Source: Bhargavaea ullalensis
GTDB lineage: Bacteria > Bacillota > Bacilli > Bacillales_A > Planococcaceae
Assembly (NCBI RefSeq): GCF_040545425.1
Contig: NZ_JBEPLW010000013.1
Length of the DNA: 64,000 nucleotides
Direction: 5' to 3' (one strand)
How positions within the stretch are numbered: position 1 is the stretch's first letter; each line of letters begins with the position of its first letter. Positions 27,426-36,293 of this stretch are shown here, one piece after another. The notes beneath the pieces were generated by a model, which saw only the letters and a program-made list of their open reading frames with translations, made no database searches and was not told the origin of the DNA. The translations under genes were made by a program, and so were the position numbers.

Positions 27426-28367
27426 ATGGGCAACGATCAAGCGAGAAGGCTGACCTTCGGTGCCATGATGGCCGCCCTGTTCGCCCTGCTGACGGCACTC
27501 ACCTATTATGTGCCGGTCATCGGCGTATTCACGGTATTGGCCATCCCGCTCCCGCTTGCCCTTTACGGGGCGAGATACAGCCGCGGTCCGTCACTGACGG
27601 TCTCGGTTGCGGGGGTCGTCCTCTCATTCCTCATCGCCGGGCCGGGCGGGCTCCTGCTCGCCCTCCTCAACGCACCGATCGGCTTCATCATCGGAGACGG
27701 CGTGCGGACCGGCAAAACAAAACTTTACATCTTCATGGCTTCGGGGCTGGCCGTCCTTCTCATGGGCGTCCTGCAGTATGCGGCAGCCGCCGCCCTCCTG
27801 AACATCAATATCATCTCGGAACTGACCGATTCGCTCCGTGCCTACTATGAACAGACGGGCGAACTGATGAAAAGGTTCGACATGCTTCCCGATGATTATG
27901 ACCAGATCGTCAACCAGATGATCCTCATGGTCCAGACGCTCATGCCGTCGATGTTCATCATGGTCTCCTACCTGACGGCGTTCATCACCTTGTCGATCAT
28001 CCTTCCGCTGATGAGGAAGCTCGGCACGGACGTTCCGAAGTTCGGGAAATTCCGCAACATGAAGCTCCCGGTCGTTCTGCTCTTCTACTACGCAATCATC
28101 CTGATCGCCTCCCTTCTGGCTTCGCCGGAAGCGGGATCGACGGGCCACCTGATCATCGGCAATGCGATGCTCATCCTGAGGGTGCTGTTCTTCATGCAGG
28201 GTCTGGCGCTCCTGGCGTTCGCGGTGCATGCGACCGGCTATCCGAAATGGGTGCTCGTGATTGCGGTGCTGTTCTCGGTCCCGCTCTCGGCAATCGTCGT
28301 CCTGCTCGGGATACTCGATACCGGATTCAATATCAGGGGGTTCATCACGGGAAGCAAAGGAAAGTGA
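27426..28367 (+). CDS. DUF2232 family membrane protein (YybS-like)
   Basis: Polytopic membrane protein, 313 aa, DUF2232/YybS family, which regularly precedes gdpP and rplI in Bacillales. Around eight hydrophobic segments are visible (GAMMAALFALLTALTYYVPV; PSMFIMVSYLTAFITLSII). The start at 27426 (MGNDQARRLTFGAMM) has GAAGG upstream. The 37 codons before it overlap the hairpin at 27301-27341 and have no family counterpart. Function is unknown. Weak similarity of this family to ECF S components is inference. Confidence 0.88.
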   Translation: MGNDQARRLTFGAMMAALFALLTALTYYVPVIGVFTVLAIPLPLALYGARYSRGPSLTVSVAGVVLSFLIAGPGGLLLALLNAPIGFIIGDGVRTGKTKLYIFMASGLAVLLMGVLQYAAAAALLNINIISELTDSLRAYYEQTGELMKRFDMLPDDYDQIVNQMILMVQTLMPSMFIMVSYLTAFITLSIILPLMRKLGTDVPKFGKFRNMKLPVVLLFYYAIILIASLLASPEAGSTGHLIIGNAMLILRVLFFMQGLALLAFAVHATGYPKWVLVIAVLFSVPLSAIVVLLGILDTGFNIRGFITGSKGK

Positions 28368-28378
28368 GTGGCTGACGA

Positions 28379-30355
28379 ATGGGAACTTTTTTCAGACAAC
28401 GACCGATACGGATCCCGCTTCTCGTACTGACCGTCATCATGGCAGCCGCCGTGGTGCCGCTCACCATGTACAGGGAGTGGGCAGGCGCCCTGTTCGCCGT
28501 CGCCGCGGCCGCCGCACTTGCCGTCGCCTGGCGGACGGAGGCAAAGACCTACACCGAGACGGAAAAACATATTGAGAATCTGTCTTACCGGATGAAAAAA
28601 GTCGGCGAGGAGGCACTCCTTGAGATGCCGATCGGGATTTTGCTCGTCGACGACCGGTATACGATCGAATGGGCGAACCCGTTCATGACCCAGCTTCTCG
28701 AATATGACACGCTCATCGGCGAGGAGTTGTTCGGCCTGTCGGAAGATTTCCGGGCCTATGCCAAGGAAGATGCCGATCCCGAAGGCGTCGTCTCCCTCGG
28801 CAACCGGAAATACAAAGTGATCCACAAACCGGAAGAAAAGCTGTTTTATCTGTTCGACATCACCGAGCAACTGGAAATCGAGACGCTCTACTATGCGGAC
28901 AGGACGGTTCTCGGCATGATCCTCGTCGACAACTATGACGAATTGGCATCCGGCATGGATGACCAGACGAAAAGCCGGCTGAACAGCCTCGTCACGACGC
29001 TCGTCAATGACTGGGGTGCGGAATACGGCATCTATGTGAAGCGATTCAGCTCGGACCGGTTCCTGGCCGTGCTCAATGAGTCCATCCTGCACGAACTGGA
29101 AAAAGACAAGTTCCGGATCCTGGACGCCATCCGCGAGGAAACGGCCAGGGAAAGCTCCGCGCTCACGCTCAGCGTCGGCATCGGCGCTGACTCCGGCTCC
29201 CTCCCCGAACTCGGGGAACTGGCGCAGTCCGGCCTGGACCTCGTCCTCGGACGCGGCGGTGACCAGGTCGCGATCAAGCAGCCGAGCGGGCGCGTGAAAT
29301 TCTACGGCGGCAAGACGAATCCCGTCGAAAAACGCACGCGGGTCCGCGCACGGGTCATCTCCCACGCGCTGCGCGACCTCATCCAGGAAAGCGACAAGGT
29401 CATCGTCATGGGCCACAAGCTTCCGGACATGGATGCGATCGGCGCATCCGTCGGCGTCCGCCGGATGGCACAGATGAACAATGTCGAGGGCTACGTCGTC
29501 ATTGACTTTGACGAGCTCGATCCGAGCGTCACCCGGCTGATGGATGAAATCCGTTCGGAGCCGGACCTGTTCCGCTACTTCATCACGCCGGAAGAAGCCC
29601 AGTCGCTCATCACCGAGCGGACGCTGCTTGTCATCGTCGACACGCACAAGCCGAGCTTCGTCATCGAGGAGCGGCTTCTCCAAAAGGCGGAAAAGACGGT
29701 CGTCATCGACCATCACCGCCGGGGCGAGGAGTTCATCGAAGACACGCTGCTTGTCTATATGGAGCCGTACGCGTCCTCTACGGCGGAACTCATCACCGAA
29801 CTGCTTGAATACCAGCCGAAGGGCGACAAACTGTCGATGCTTGAGGCCACCTCGATGCTGGCAGGCATCATCGTCGACACGAAGAGCTTCACGCTCCGGA
29901 CGGGTTCCCGGACATTCGAAGCCGCATCTTATCTGCGATCGAACGGGGCCGACACGGTCCTCATCCAGCGGCTCATGCGCGAGGATATCGGGACTTATCT
30001 GGAACGGGCGGACATCATCCGGACGGTGGAGTTCTTCGGCGAAGGCATCGTCATCGCGCACGGCAACGACGGGGAGCCGCACAGCCCCGTCCTCATCGCC
30101 CAGGCGGCGGATACCCTGCTGACGATGAAGGGGGTCAATGCTTCATTCGTCGTTGCGGACCGCCCCGAAGGACGGGTGGGCGTGAGCGCCAGGTCGCTCG
30201 GTGACCTGAATGTGCAGGTCATCACCGAGCGGCTCGGCGGCGGCGGCCACCTGACGAACGCCGCTGCCCAGCTGGAGGTCGGCTCGATCGGCGAAGCGAT
30301 CGGCCGGCTGAAGGAAGCGATCCAAGAATCACTAGAAGGGGGAAGCGAACAATGA
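28379..30355 (+). CDS. gdpP: Cyclic-di-AMP phosphodiesterase GdpP
   Basis: Membrane-bound phosphodiesterase that hydrolyses c-di-AMP and so influences cell-wall stress tolerance and K+ balance. The 658-aa protein has two N-terminal transmembrane helices (LLVLTVIMAAAVVPL; GALFAVAAAAALAVA) and a PAS domain (about 80-150). A degenerate GGDEF domain follows (about 170-300), then DHH (GHKLPDMDAIG; VIDHHRRGEEF) and DHHA1 ending in the glycine-rich RLGGGGHLTNAAAQ. It overlaps rplI by 4 bp. Confidence 0.96.
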   Translation: MGTFFRQRPIRIPLLVLTVIMAAAVVPLTMYREWAGALFAVAAAAALAVAWRTEAKTYTETEKHIENLSYRMKKVGEEALLEMPIGILLVDDRYTIEWANPFMTQLLEYDTLIGEELFGLSEDFRAYAKEDADPEGVVSLGNRKYKVIHKPEEKLFYLFDITEQLEIETLYYADRTVLGMILVDNYDELASGMDDQTKSRLNSLVTTLVNDWGAEYGIYVKRFSSDRFLAVLNESILHELEKDKFRILDAIREETARESSALTLSVGIGADSGSLPELGELAQSGLDLVLGRGGDQVAIKQPSGRVKFYGGKTNPVEKRTRVRARVISHALRDLIQESDKVIVMGHKLPDMDAIGASVGVRRMAQMNNVEGYVVIDFDELDPSVTRLMDEIRSEPDLFRYFITPEEAQSLITERTLLVIVDTHKPSFVIEERLLQKAEKTVVIDHHRRGEEFIEDTLLVYMEPYASSTAELITELLEYQPKGDKLSMLEATSMLAGIIVDTKSFTLRTGSRTFEAASYLRSNGADTVLIQRLMREDIGTYLERADIIRTVEFFGEGIVIAHGNDGEPHSPVLIAQAADTLLTMKGVNASFVVADRPEGRVGVSARSLGDLNVQVITERLGGGGHLTNAAAQLEVGSIGEAIGRLKEAIQESLEGGSEQ

Positions 30356-30798
30356 AAGTCATTTTCCTGAAAGATGTTAAAGGCACCGCGAAAAAAGGGG
30401 AAATCAAAGAGGTTTCCGTCGGATATGCACAAAACTTCCTGATTAAAAACAAAGTGGCCGTCGAAGCGACGCCCGCTAACCTGAGCAAGCTGGAAGGCCA
30501 GAAAAAACGGGCTGAAAAAGATGCGGCCGAAGAACTGGAAGAGGCAAAGCGCCTGAAAGAACGGCTTGAAGAAGTCACAGTCGAACTGAAGGCGAAGTCC
30601 GGCGAGGGCGGCCGCCTGTTCGGGTCGATCACCTCCAAGCAGATCGCATCCGGTCTTGAAAAGCAGCATGGCATCAAAATCGACAAGCGGAAAATGGAAC
30701 TTCCTGACGCAATCCGGGCACTCGGCTACACGAATGTTCCGGTCAAACTCCACTCCGATGTCACGGCGACGCTCAAGGTACATGTGACGGAAGAGTAA
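30352..30798 (+). CDS. rplI: 50S ribosomal protein L9
   Basis: L9, 148 aa, with the N-terminal RNA-binding domain (MKVIFLKDVKGTAKKGEIKE; GYAQNFLIKN), a long connecting helix, and the C-terminal domain (GRLFGSITSKQIA). GAAGGGGG precedes the ATG, which overlaps the gdpP stop by 4 bp. It is followed 12 bp later by dnaB. Confidence 0.97.
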   Translation: MKVIFLKDVKGTAKKGEIKEVSVGYAQNFLIKNKVAVEATPANLSKLEGQKKRAEKDAAEELEEAKRLKERLEEVTVELKAKSGEGGRLFGSITSKQIASGLEKQHGIKIDKRKMELPDAIRALGYTNVPVKLHSDVTATLKVHVTEE

Positions 30799-30810
30799 GG
30801 AGAGAACGAA

Positions 30811-32160
30811 ATGGAAACATTCGACCGGATTCCGCCGCATAACAACGAAGCCGAACAGTCGGTCATCGGCGCGATTTTCCTGGAACCCCAGGCGCTCATC
30901 TCTGCCGCTGAAACACTTGTCGCGGACGACTTCTACCGGGTCTCCCACCAGAAGATCTTCCAGACGATGGTCTCGCTCAGCGAACGGGGTGAAGCGATCG
31001 ATGTCGTCACGGTCACCGAGGAGCTGTCGGCAAAGAAAGAACTTGAAGACGTAGGCGGCATCTCCTATCTGACCGAGCTTGCCAACACCGTTCCGACCGC
31101 TGCGAACATTTCCCACTATGCCCGCATCGTCGAGGAAAAGGCCCTTCTGCGGCGTCTTATCCGGACGGCGACCGGCATCGTCGAAGACGGCTTCACGCGC
31201 GAAGACGAAGTGGAGGATGTCCTCGCCGAGGCGGAAAAGAAAATGATGGAAGTCGCAAGCCGGAAAAACTCGGGCGACTTCAAGCACATCAAAGATGTCC
31301 TCGTCCAGACGTACGACAACATTGAACTGCTTCATACGAGAAAAGGCGATGTGACCGGGATTGCGACCGGATTCCGAGACCTTGACCATATCACGGCCGG
31401 ATTCCAGCGCAACGACCTGATCATCGTCGCCGCCCGCCCGTCCGTCGGGAAGACGGCCTTCGCGCTGAACGTCTCGCAGAACGTCGCGACGAAGGCCGGT
31501 GAAAATGTTGCCATCTTCAGCCTGGAGATGGGCGCCGACCAGCTTGTCATGCGGATGCTCTGTGCGGAAGGCAACATCGACGCCCAGGTGCTCCGGACGG
31601 GGGCGCTCGAGGCGGAGGACTGGCGCAAGCTGACGATGGCGATGGGCAGCCTGTCGAACGCCGGCATTTTCATCGACGACACGCCCGGCATCCGGGTGGG
31701 AGAAATCCGGTCGAAATGCCGCCGGCTGAAACAGGAGCACGGTCTTGGAATGATCATGATCGACTACCTCCAGCTCATCCAGGGCAGCGGCTCCTCCAGG
31801 GACAACCGCCAGCAGGAAGTTTCGGAAATCTCCCGCTCGCTCAAGGGACTGGCCCGTGAGCTTCAAGTGCCGGTCATTGCCCTGTCCCAGCTTTCCCGTG
31901 GCGTGGAACAGCGCCAGGACAAGCGTCCGATGATGTCGGATCTGCGGGAGTCGGGTTCCATCGAGCAGGATGCGGACATCGTCTCCTTCCTGTATCGTGA
32001 AGACTATTACGACAAGGAAACCGAAGACCAGAACATGATTGAAATCATCATCGCCAAGCAGCGGAACGGCCCGACCGGCACGGTGAAGCTCGCCTTTGTG
32101 AAGGAGTACAATAAATTCGTCAATGTCGACTGGAGCCAGCACGAAGCACCGCCGGCATAA
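30811..32160 (+). CDS. dnaB: Replicative DNA helicase DnaB (DnaC in B. subtilis)
   Basis: Hexameric helicase that unwinds the fork, 449 aa. The N-terminal domain (PPHNNEAEQSVIGAIFLEP) binds primase. The RecA-like motor has Walker A ARPSVGKTAF, Walker B GMIMIDYLQL and the arginine-finger region. No intein is present. It is co-directional with gdpP-rplI and ends in a terminator. Confidence 0.97.
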   Translation: METFDRIPPHNNEAEQSVIGAIFLEPQALISAAETLVADDFYRVSHQKIFQTMVSLSERGEAIDVVTVTEELSAKKELEDVGGISYLTELANTVPTAANISHYARIVEEKALLRRLIRTATGIVEDGFTREDEVEDVLAEAEKKMMEVASRKNSGDFKHIKDVLVQTYDNIELLHTRKGDVTGIATGFRDLDHITAGFQRNDLIIVAARPSVGKTAFALNVSQNVATKAGENVAIFSLEMGADQLVMRMLCAEGNIDAQVLRTGALEAEDWRKLTMAMGSLSNAGIFIDDTPGIRVGEIRSKCRRLKQEHGLGMIMIDYLQLIQGSGSSRDNRQQEVSEISRSLKGLARELQVPVIALSQLSRGVEQRQDKRPMMSDLRESGSIEQDADIVSFLYREDYYDKETEDQNMIEIIIAKQRNGPTGTVKLAFVKEYNKFVNVDWSQHEAPPA

Positions 32161-32206
32161 ACACGAACGTTGGATGCAATCATGCATCCTCACGTTCGTG
32201 TTTTTT
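32161..32206 (+). terminator. dnaB terminator
   Basis: ACACGAACGT...ACGTTCGTGT outer stem with inner GGATGCA / TGCATCC and six T residues, starting at the first base after the dnaB stop. Confidence 0.9.
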
Positions 32207-32289
32207 CTTGACCTTCGGGGGGAACACTGATAAACTGAATCTGTTTGAAATCGGACGTGAACGAATCCGTCCATCGGAGGTGCAGATCT

Positions 32290-33576
32290 ATGCCATCAGT
32301 GGTGGTAGTCGGAACGCAGTGGGGAGACGAAGGAAAAGGGAAGATCACCGACTTCCTGTCGGAGCATGCAGAAGTCATCTCGCGTTATCAGGGCGGGAAC
32401 AATGCAGGCCATACGATCATCTTCGGCGGTGAAACATACAAGCTTCACCTCATCCCTTCCGGAATCTTCTACGAGGAGAAAACCTCGGTCATCGGCAACG
32501 GGATGGTCGTCGACCCGAAAGCGCTTGTACAGGAGCTGGAAGGGCTGCAGGCACGCGGCGTCCGGACGGACAATCTGCGCATTTCGAACCGCGCCCACGT
32601 GATCCTGCCGTATCATATCAAGCTCGACGAAGTGGAGGAACTCCGCAAGGGCGACAACAAGATCGGCACGACAGGCAAAGGGATCGGACCGGCTTACATG
32701 GACAAGGCCGGCCGGATCGGCATCCGGATTGCCGATCTGCTCGACAAGGAAGTGTTCGAGGAGAAACTCTCCCGCAACCTGGCCGAGAAAAACCGCCTGC
32801 TTGAGAAGTTTTATGAGACCGGCGGCTTCACGGTCGAGGAAATCCTCGATGAATACTACGACTACGGGCAGAAGATCGCACAGTATGTGACGGATACATC
32901 AAAAGTGTTGAATGACGCGCTGGATGAGGGACGCCGCGTCCTGTTTGAAGGTGCCCAGGGCGTCATGCTCGACATCGACCAGGGGACGTATCCGTTCGTC
33001 ACCTCGTCCAACCCGGTTGCAGGGGGCGTCACGATCGGTGCCGGCGTGGGCCCGACAAAGATCGACCACGTTGTCGGCGTCTGCAAGGCCTATACTTCCC
33101 GCGTCGGCGACGGCCCGTTCCCGACGGAGCTCTTTGATGAAGTCGGCAACCAGATCCGTGAAGTCGGCAAGGAGTACGGCACGACCACGGGACGCCCGCG
33201 CCGCATCGGCTGGTTCGATACGGTTGTCGTCCGGCATGCCCGCCGTGTGAGCGGCCTGACGGATCTGACGGTCAACTCGATCGACGTGCTCACCGGTCTC
33301 GACACGGTGAAACTCTGCACCGCCTACCGGTACAACGGAGAACTGCTGACCGAGTATCCGGCCAACCTTCGGATTCTGGATCAGTGCGAGCCGGTCTATG
33401 AAGAAATGCCGGGCTGGCACGAAGACATCACCGGCTGCCGTTCACTCGATGAGCTTCCGGAGACGGCCCGCCATTATCTTGAGCGCATCGCCCAGCTCAC
33501 CGGCGTCCAGATCTCCATCTTCTCGGTCGGCCCCGACCGTACACAGACGAACATCATCAAGAGCGTCTGGCGCTGA
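32290..33576 (+). CDS. purA: Adenylosuccinate synthetase
   Basis: First committed step from IMP to AMP (IMP + Asp + GTP to adenylosuccinate); 428 aa. GTP-binding motifs are GDEGKGKITD, NNAGHTI and the C-terminal SVGPDRTQTN. The IMP site includes TTGRPRRIGWFD. The frame extends 15 codons upstream, but GGAGGTG is correctly spaced for the ATG at 32290, giving MPSVVVVGTQWGDEGKG. Monocistronic. Confidence 0.97.
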   Translation: MPSVVVVGTQWGDEGKGKITDFLSEHAEVISRYQGGNNAGHTIIFGGETYKLHLIPSGIFYEEKTSVIGNGMVVDPKALVQELEGLQARGVRTDNLRISNRAHVILPYHIKLDEVEELRKGDNKIGTTGKGIGPAYMDKAGRIGIRIADLLDKEVFEEKLSRNLAEKNRLLEKFYETGGFTVEEILDEYYDYGQKIAQYVTDTSKVLNDALDEGRRVLFEGAQGVMLDIDQGTYPFVTSSNPVAGGVTIGAGVGPTKIDHVVGVCKAYTSRVGDGPFPTELFDEVGNQIREVGKEYGTTTGRPRRIGWFDTVVVRHARRVSGLTDLTVNSIDVLTGLDTVKLCTAYRYNGELLTEYPANLRILDQCEPVYEEMPGWHEDITGCRSLDELPETARHYLERIAQLTGVQISIFSVGPDRTQTNIIKSVWR

Positions 33577-33589
33577 TTCAATATTATCC

Positions 33590-33626
33590 ATGCCGCCCTC
33601 CCCTTTTTGGGGAGGGCGGCATTTTT
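33590..33626 (+). terminator. purA terminator
   Basis: Fourteen-bp stem ATGCCGCCCTCCCC / GGGGAGGGCGGCAT with a five-T loop and trailing T residues. Confidence 0.93.
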
Positions 33627-33674
33627 GCGTCCGGATTCAAGGAAAAGGAAGTGTGTGTTGGAATTGGGGCACTA

Positions 33675-33691
33675 TTTACAGTTAGATTACA
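33675..33691 (-). promoter_or_regulatory. Putative WalR box
   Basis: On the minus strand TGTAAT-CTAAC-TGTAAA fits the WalR consensus TGTWAH-N5-TGTWAH at every position. It lies about 110 bp upstream of the M23 hydrolase gene. A possible -10 (TATAAC 33721-33726) would place it roughly 40-60 bp upstream of the start of transcription. WalR itself is encoded by the next gene but one. Confidence 0.75.
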
Positions 33692-33801
33692 AGTGATCAA
33701 ACAACATTGTTTCCTTCTTATATAACTGTTAAGGTGAACAGGCTGAATTCAATCTAAATAAACCAGAGAGAGAGAGAACACGGAAAGGGAAGCGGAATGA
33801 G

Positions 33802-35280
33802 ATGAACAAAAAGAAAAATGGCCTGTCACGGAAACATCATATAAACAGCCGGAAAAAGCCTTCATTCAAAGGCCGGACGGGAGCGGCGATCATGGTCGGC
33901 CTGCTGCTGTTCACCGGCACCGGCTTTGCAAAGGAAAACCTTCACGACCTCTATCACGTCTATGACGGCGACAAATATGTCGGCACGGTCGCAGATCCTG
34001 CAATCGTCAAGCAGGTGAAGAACGAGAAGCTGGGTGCGGCTGAAGAGGAGCATGCAGACCTGGACCTTGTCGCCGGACGCAATGTCTCCGTTGTCCAGGA
34101 AAAAGTGTTCGGCCAAGAGCCCCGCAACGATGAAACCGTCCGCCAAAAGCTCGAGGACAAGGTGGCGGTCGAAACAAAGGCTGTGGCCGTCGTCGCTGCA
34201 GGAGAAACCGTCACCCACGTGAAAGACAAAGCGGCCTACGAGAAGATGACCCGGCAGCTGAAGCTTGCCCACGTGAAGGAAGAGGAACTCGCTGCATTCG
34301 AACAAACCGAACAGGCGGCAAAGGACGGAACGCCGTCCTCCCCGCTCAACGAAGGCGAAACCCGCGTGACTTCCGTCCAGATCCTGGCTGACCTTGCGCC
34401 ACGAGACGTCTACACATCGCCCGCCCGCGTGCAGACGGCCGAAGAAGCGGCTGCGCTCCTGCTCAAGGGCAAGGAAGTTGTGAAGGATTACAGCGTCGGC
34501 AAAGGAGACGTCCCCGAAAAGATCGCCAAGTCATTCGGCATCGGAACGGACCGGCTTCTCGAGATGAACCCGGGTCTCTCGGCCGACACGCTCATCCATC
34601 CCGGCGACGTGCTGAAAGTACCGGACAGCGAGCCGTTTGTCCAGGTCGCGGTCACCCGTGAGATGAAAAGGGCCGTCCCTCTTCCCCACCGGACGGTCAC
34701 TGAAAAAGACGCCGGCCTTCCCAAGGGAGAAACGGCCGTCAAACAGGCCGGCCAAGACGGAAAAAAAGAACTCACCGAAGTAGCACTTCACGTGAACGGC
34801 GTGAAAACCGAGGAGACGGTGACGGAAGAAGAGGTCCTCGCCGAACCAGTCGATGAAATTGTCCGAGAAGGCACCAAGGTACTGGTCGGACAGGGTTCCG
34901 GCAAGTTCATGTGGCCCGCACAGGGCGGTTACATTTCAAGCCACAAAGGCGCCCGCTGGGGTCGTCAGCACAACGGCATCGACATTGCCCGGCCGTCCGG
35001 GCGCACAATCGTCGCCGCGGACAGCGGGACCGTCAAGGCTGCCGGTCCACTCGGAGGCTTCGGCAACCGCATTGAGATTGATCATGGGAACGGCTACACA
35101 ACCCTCTATGCCCACCTTGCCTCGATTGGGGTGAAGCCGGGCCAGAAACTTGAAAAGGGCGCCCAGATCGGCGTCATGGGCTCTACGGGCCATTCCACCG
35201 GCCTGCACCTGCATTTTGAAGTGAGAAAGAACGGCGCGCTGATCGACCCGCTCACCGTCGTCAGCCCATCTTCCAAATAA
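33802..35280 (+). CDS. M23 family peptidoglycan endopeptidase with LysM and G5 domains
   Basis: Predicted cell-wall hydrolase, 492 aa. An N-terminal signal/anchor (GAAIMVGLLLFTGTGFA, about 31-47) is followed by a helical region. LysM lies at about 229-276 (YSVGKGDVPEKIAKSFGIG; NPGLSADTLIHPGDVLKVP) and G5 at about 281-358. The C-terminal M23 domain has its zinc ligands in HNGIDIA and HLHFEV. It would act outside the membrane on peptide crosslinks. It lies directly before walR, has a WalR box upstream and a terminator downstream, and so is probably a WalR target rather than part of the wal operon. Confidence 0.9.
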   Translation: MNKKKNGLSRKHHINSRKKPSFKGRTGAAIMVGLLLFTGTGFAKENLHDLYHVYDGDKYVGTVADPAIVKQVKNEKLGAAEEEHADLDLVAGRNVSVVQEKVFGQEPRNDETVRQKLEDKVAVETKAVAVVAAGETVTHVKDKAAYEKMTRQLKLAHVKEEELAAFEQTEQAAKDGTPSSPLNEGETRVTSVQILADLAPRDVYTSPARVQTAEEAAALLLKGKEVVKDYSVGKGDVPEKIAKSFGIGTDRLLEMNPGLSADTLIHPGDVLKVPDSEPFVQVAVTREMKRAVPLPHRTVTEKDAGLPKGETAVKQAGQDGKKELTEVALHVNGVKTEETVTEEEVLAEPVDEIVREGTKVLVGQGSGKFMWPAQGGYISSHKGARWGRQHNGIDIARPSGRTIVAADSGTVKAAGPLGGFGNRIEIDHGNGYTTLYAHLASIGVKPGQKLEKGAQIGVMGSTGHSTGLHLHFEVRKNGALIDPLTVVSPSSK

Positions 35281-35290
35281 TTTTCCGCCG

Positions 35291-35333
35291 ACCGGCCGGG
35301 AAGCTGCCTCCACCGCTTTCCCGGCCGGTTTTG
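35291..35333 (+). terminator. Terminator of the M23 hydrolase gene
   Basis: ACCGGCCGGGAAGC / GCTTTCCCGGCCGGT stem (one bulge), a 10-nt loop, then TTTTG. Confidence 0.85.
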
Positions 35334-35384
35334 TAGTCTGTTCTTTGTTCCCCGGGCGGCCGCCGGCGGCATGCGGTTTTTGTC

Positions 35385-35475
35385 GGGAAATCATCCCCCG
35401 GCCGGCAGGCATTCCGGGAAATAAGTCGGGAAATGACGAATATTGCCCGGGAAATATTTCACGGTTGAATTTCCC
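35385..35475. repeat. GGGAAAT cluster before walR, containing a putative NBS
   Basis: The 300-bp gap 35281-35580 contains GGGAAAT at 35385, 35416, 35428 and 35449 and the inverted ATTTCCC at 35469. The copy at 35442-35455 (ATTGCCCGGGAAAT) matches 13 of 14 bases of the Noc site; the others are half-sites. The last two direct copies are 21 bp apart. No gene is visible. The walR promoter must lie downstream, but no clear -35/-10 pair was found. Confidence 0.65.
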
Positions 35476-35580
35476 TCTCTGTTTGGCGAAGCGGACGGAT
35501 GCGGAACGGGCCGACTCGTGATAGCATAGGAAGAATAAAGGATTTGTAGAACGCTTACGCGGAGAAGGGAAGTAAAATGC

Positions 35581-36288
35581 ATGAACAAGACAATTCTTGT
35601 AGTGGATGATGAAAAACCGATTGCGGACATTCTCCAGTTCAATTTAAAAAAAGAAGGCTATTCGGTCGTCACGGCCTATGATGGTGAAGAAGCGATCGCC
35701 AAAGCGGAAGAAGTCCAGCCGGATCTCGTTCTTCTGGATATTATGCTGCCAAAAAAAGACGGGATGGAAGTATGCCGTGAGCTGCGAAAAAAATACGATT
35801 TTCCGATCATCATGCTGACGGCGAAAGACTCGGAGATCGACAAAGTCCTCGGGCTTGAGCTTGGTGCGGACGACTATGTGACAAAACCGTTCAGCACACG
35901 GGAACTCATCGCCAGGGTGAAGGCGAACATGCGCCGCCACCAGGCCGCACCGGCAGAGCAGGAAGGCGAGGTGTCCAATGACATCGTCGTCGGCAACCTG
36001 ACGATCCAGCCGGATGCCTACCTGGTCCTCAAGCGGGGCGACCAGATCGAGCTCACGCACCGCGAGTTCGAACTGCTTCATTACCTCGCCAAGCATATCG
36101 GCCAGGTGATGACGCGCGAGCACTTGCTCCAGACCGTATGGGGCTATGACTACTTTGGAGATGTGCGGACAGTCGACGTCACGATCCGGCGCCTGCGCGA
36201 GAAGATTGAAGACAATCCGAGCCACCCGGCCTGGATCGTCACGCGCCGCGGGGTCGGATACTATTTGCGCAATCCTGAACAGGAGTAA
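35581..36288 (+). CDS. walR: Response regulator WalR (YycF)
   Basis: Essential OmpR-family regulator of cell-wall metabolism, 235 aa. The receiver domain has D9/D10, phospho-acceptor D53 (LLDIMLPKKDG) and K102 in the TKPF motif. The C-terminal winged helix carries LTHREFELLHYLAKHIGQV and the recognition helix DVTIRRLREKIE. AGAAGGG precedes the ATG. First gene of walRKHIJ. Confidence 0.98.
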   Translation: MNKTILVVDDEKPIADILQFNLKKEGYSVVTAYDGEEAIAKAEEVQPDLVLLDIMLPKKDGMEVCRELRKKYDFPIIMLTAKDSEIDKVLGLELGADDYVTKPFSTRELIARVKANMRRHQAAPAEQEGEVSNDIVVGNLTIQPDAYLVLKRGDQIELTHREFELLHYLAKHIGQVMTREHLLQTVWGYDYFGDVRTVDVTIRRLREKIEDNPSHPAWIVTRRGVGYYLRNPEQE

Positions 36289-36293
36289 CCAGG

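Noticed and set aside
28238..32274. Long minus-strand frames (614 and 759 codons) opposite gdpP, rplI and dnaB
   Set aside because: Antisense shadows crossing several certain genes; composition is Arg/Asp/His-rich as expected for such artefacts.
34785..34800. CACGTGAA words in the M23 and walK genes as extra parS sites
   Set aside because: Only the central 8-9 bases match; the flanking TGTT/AACA are missing.
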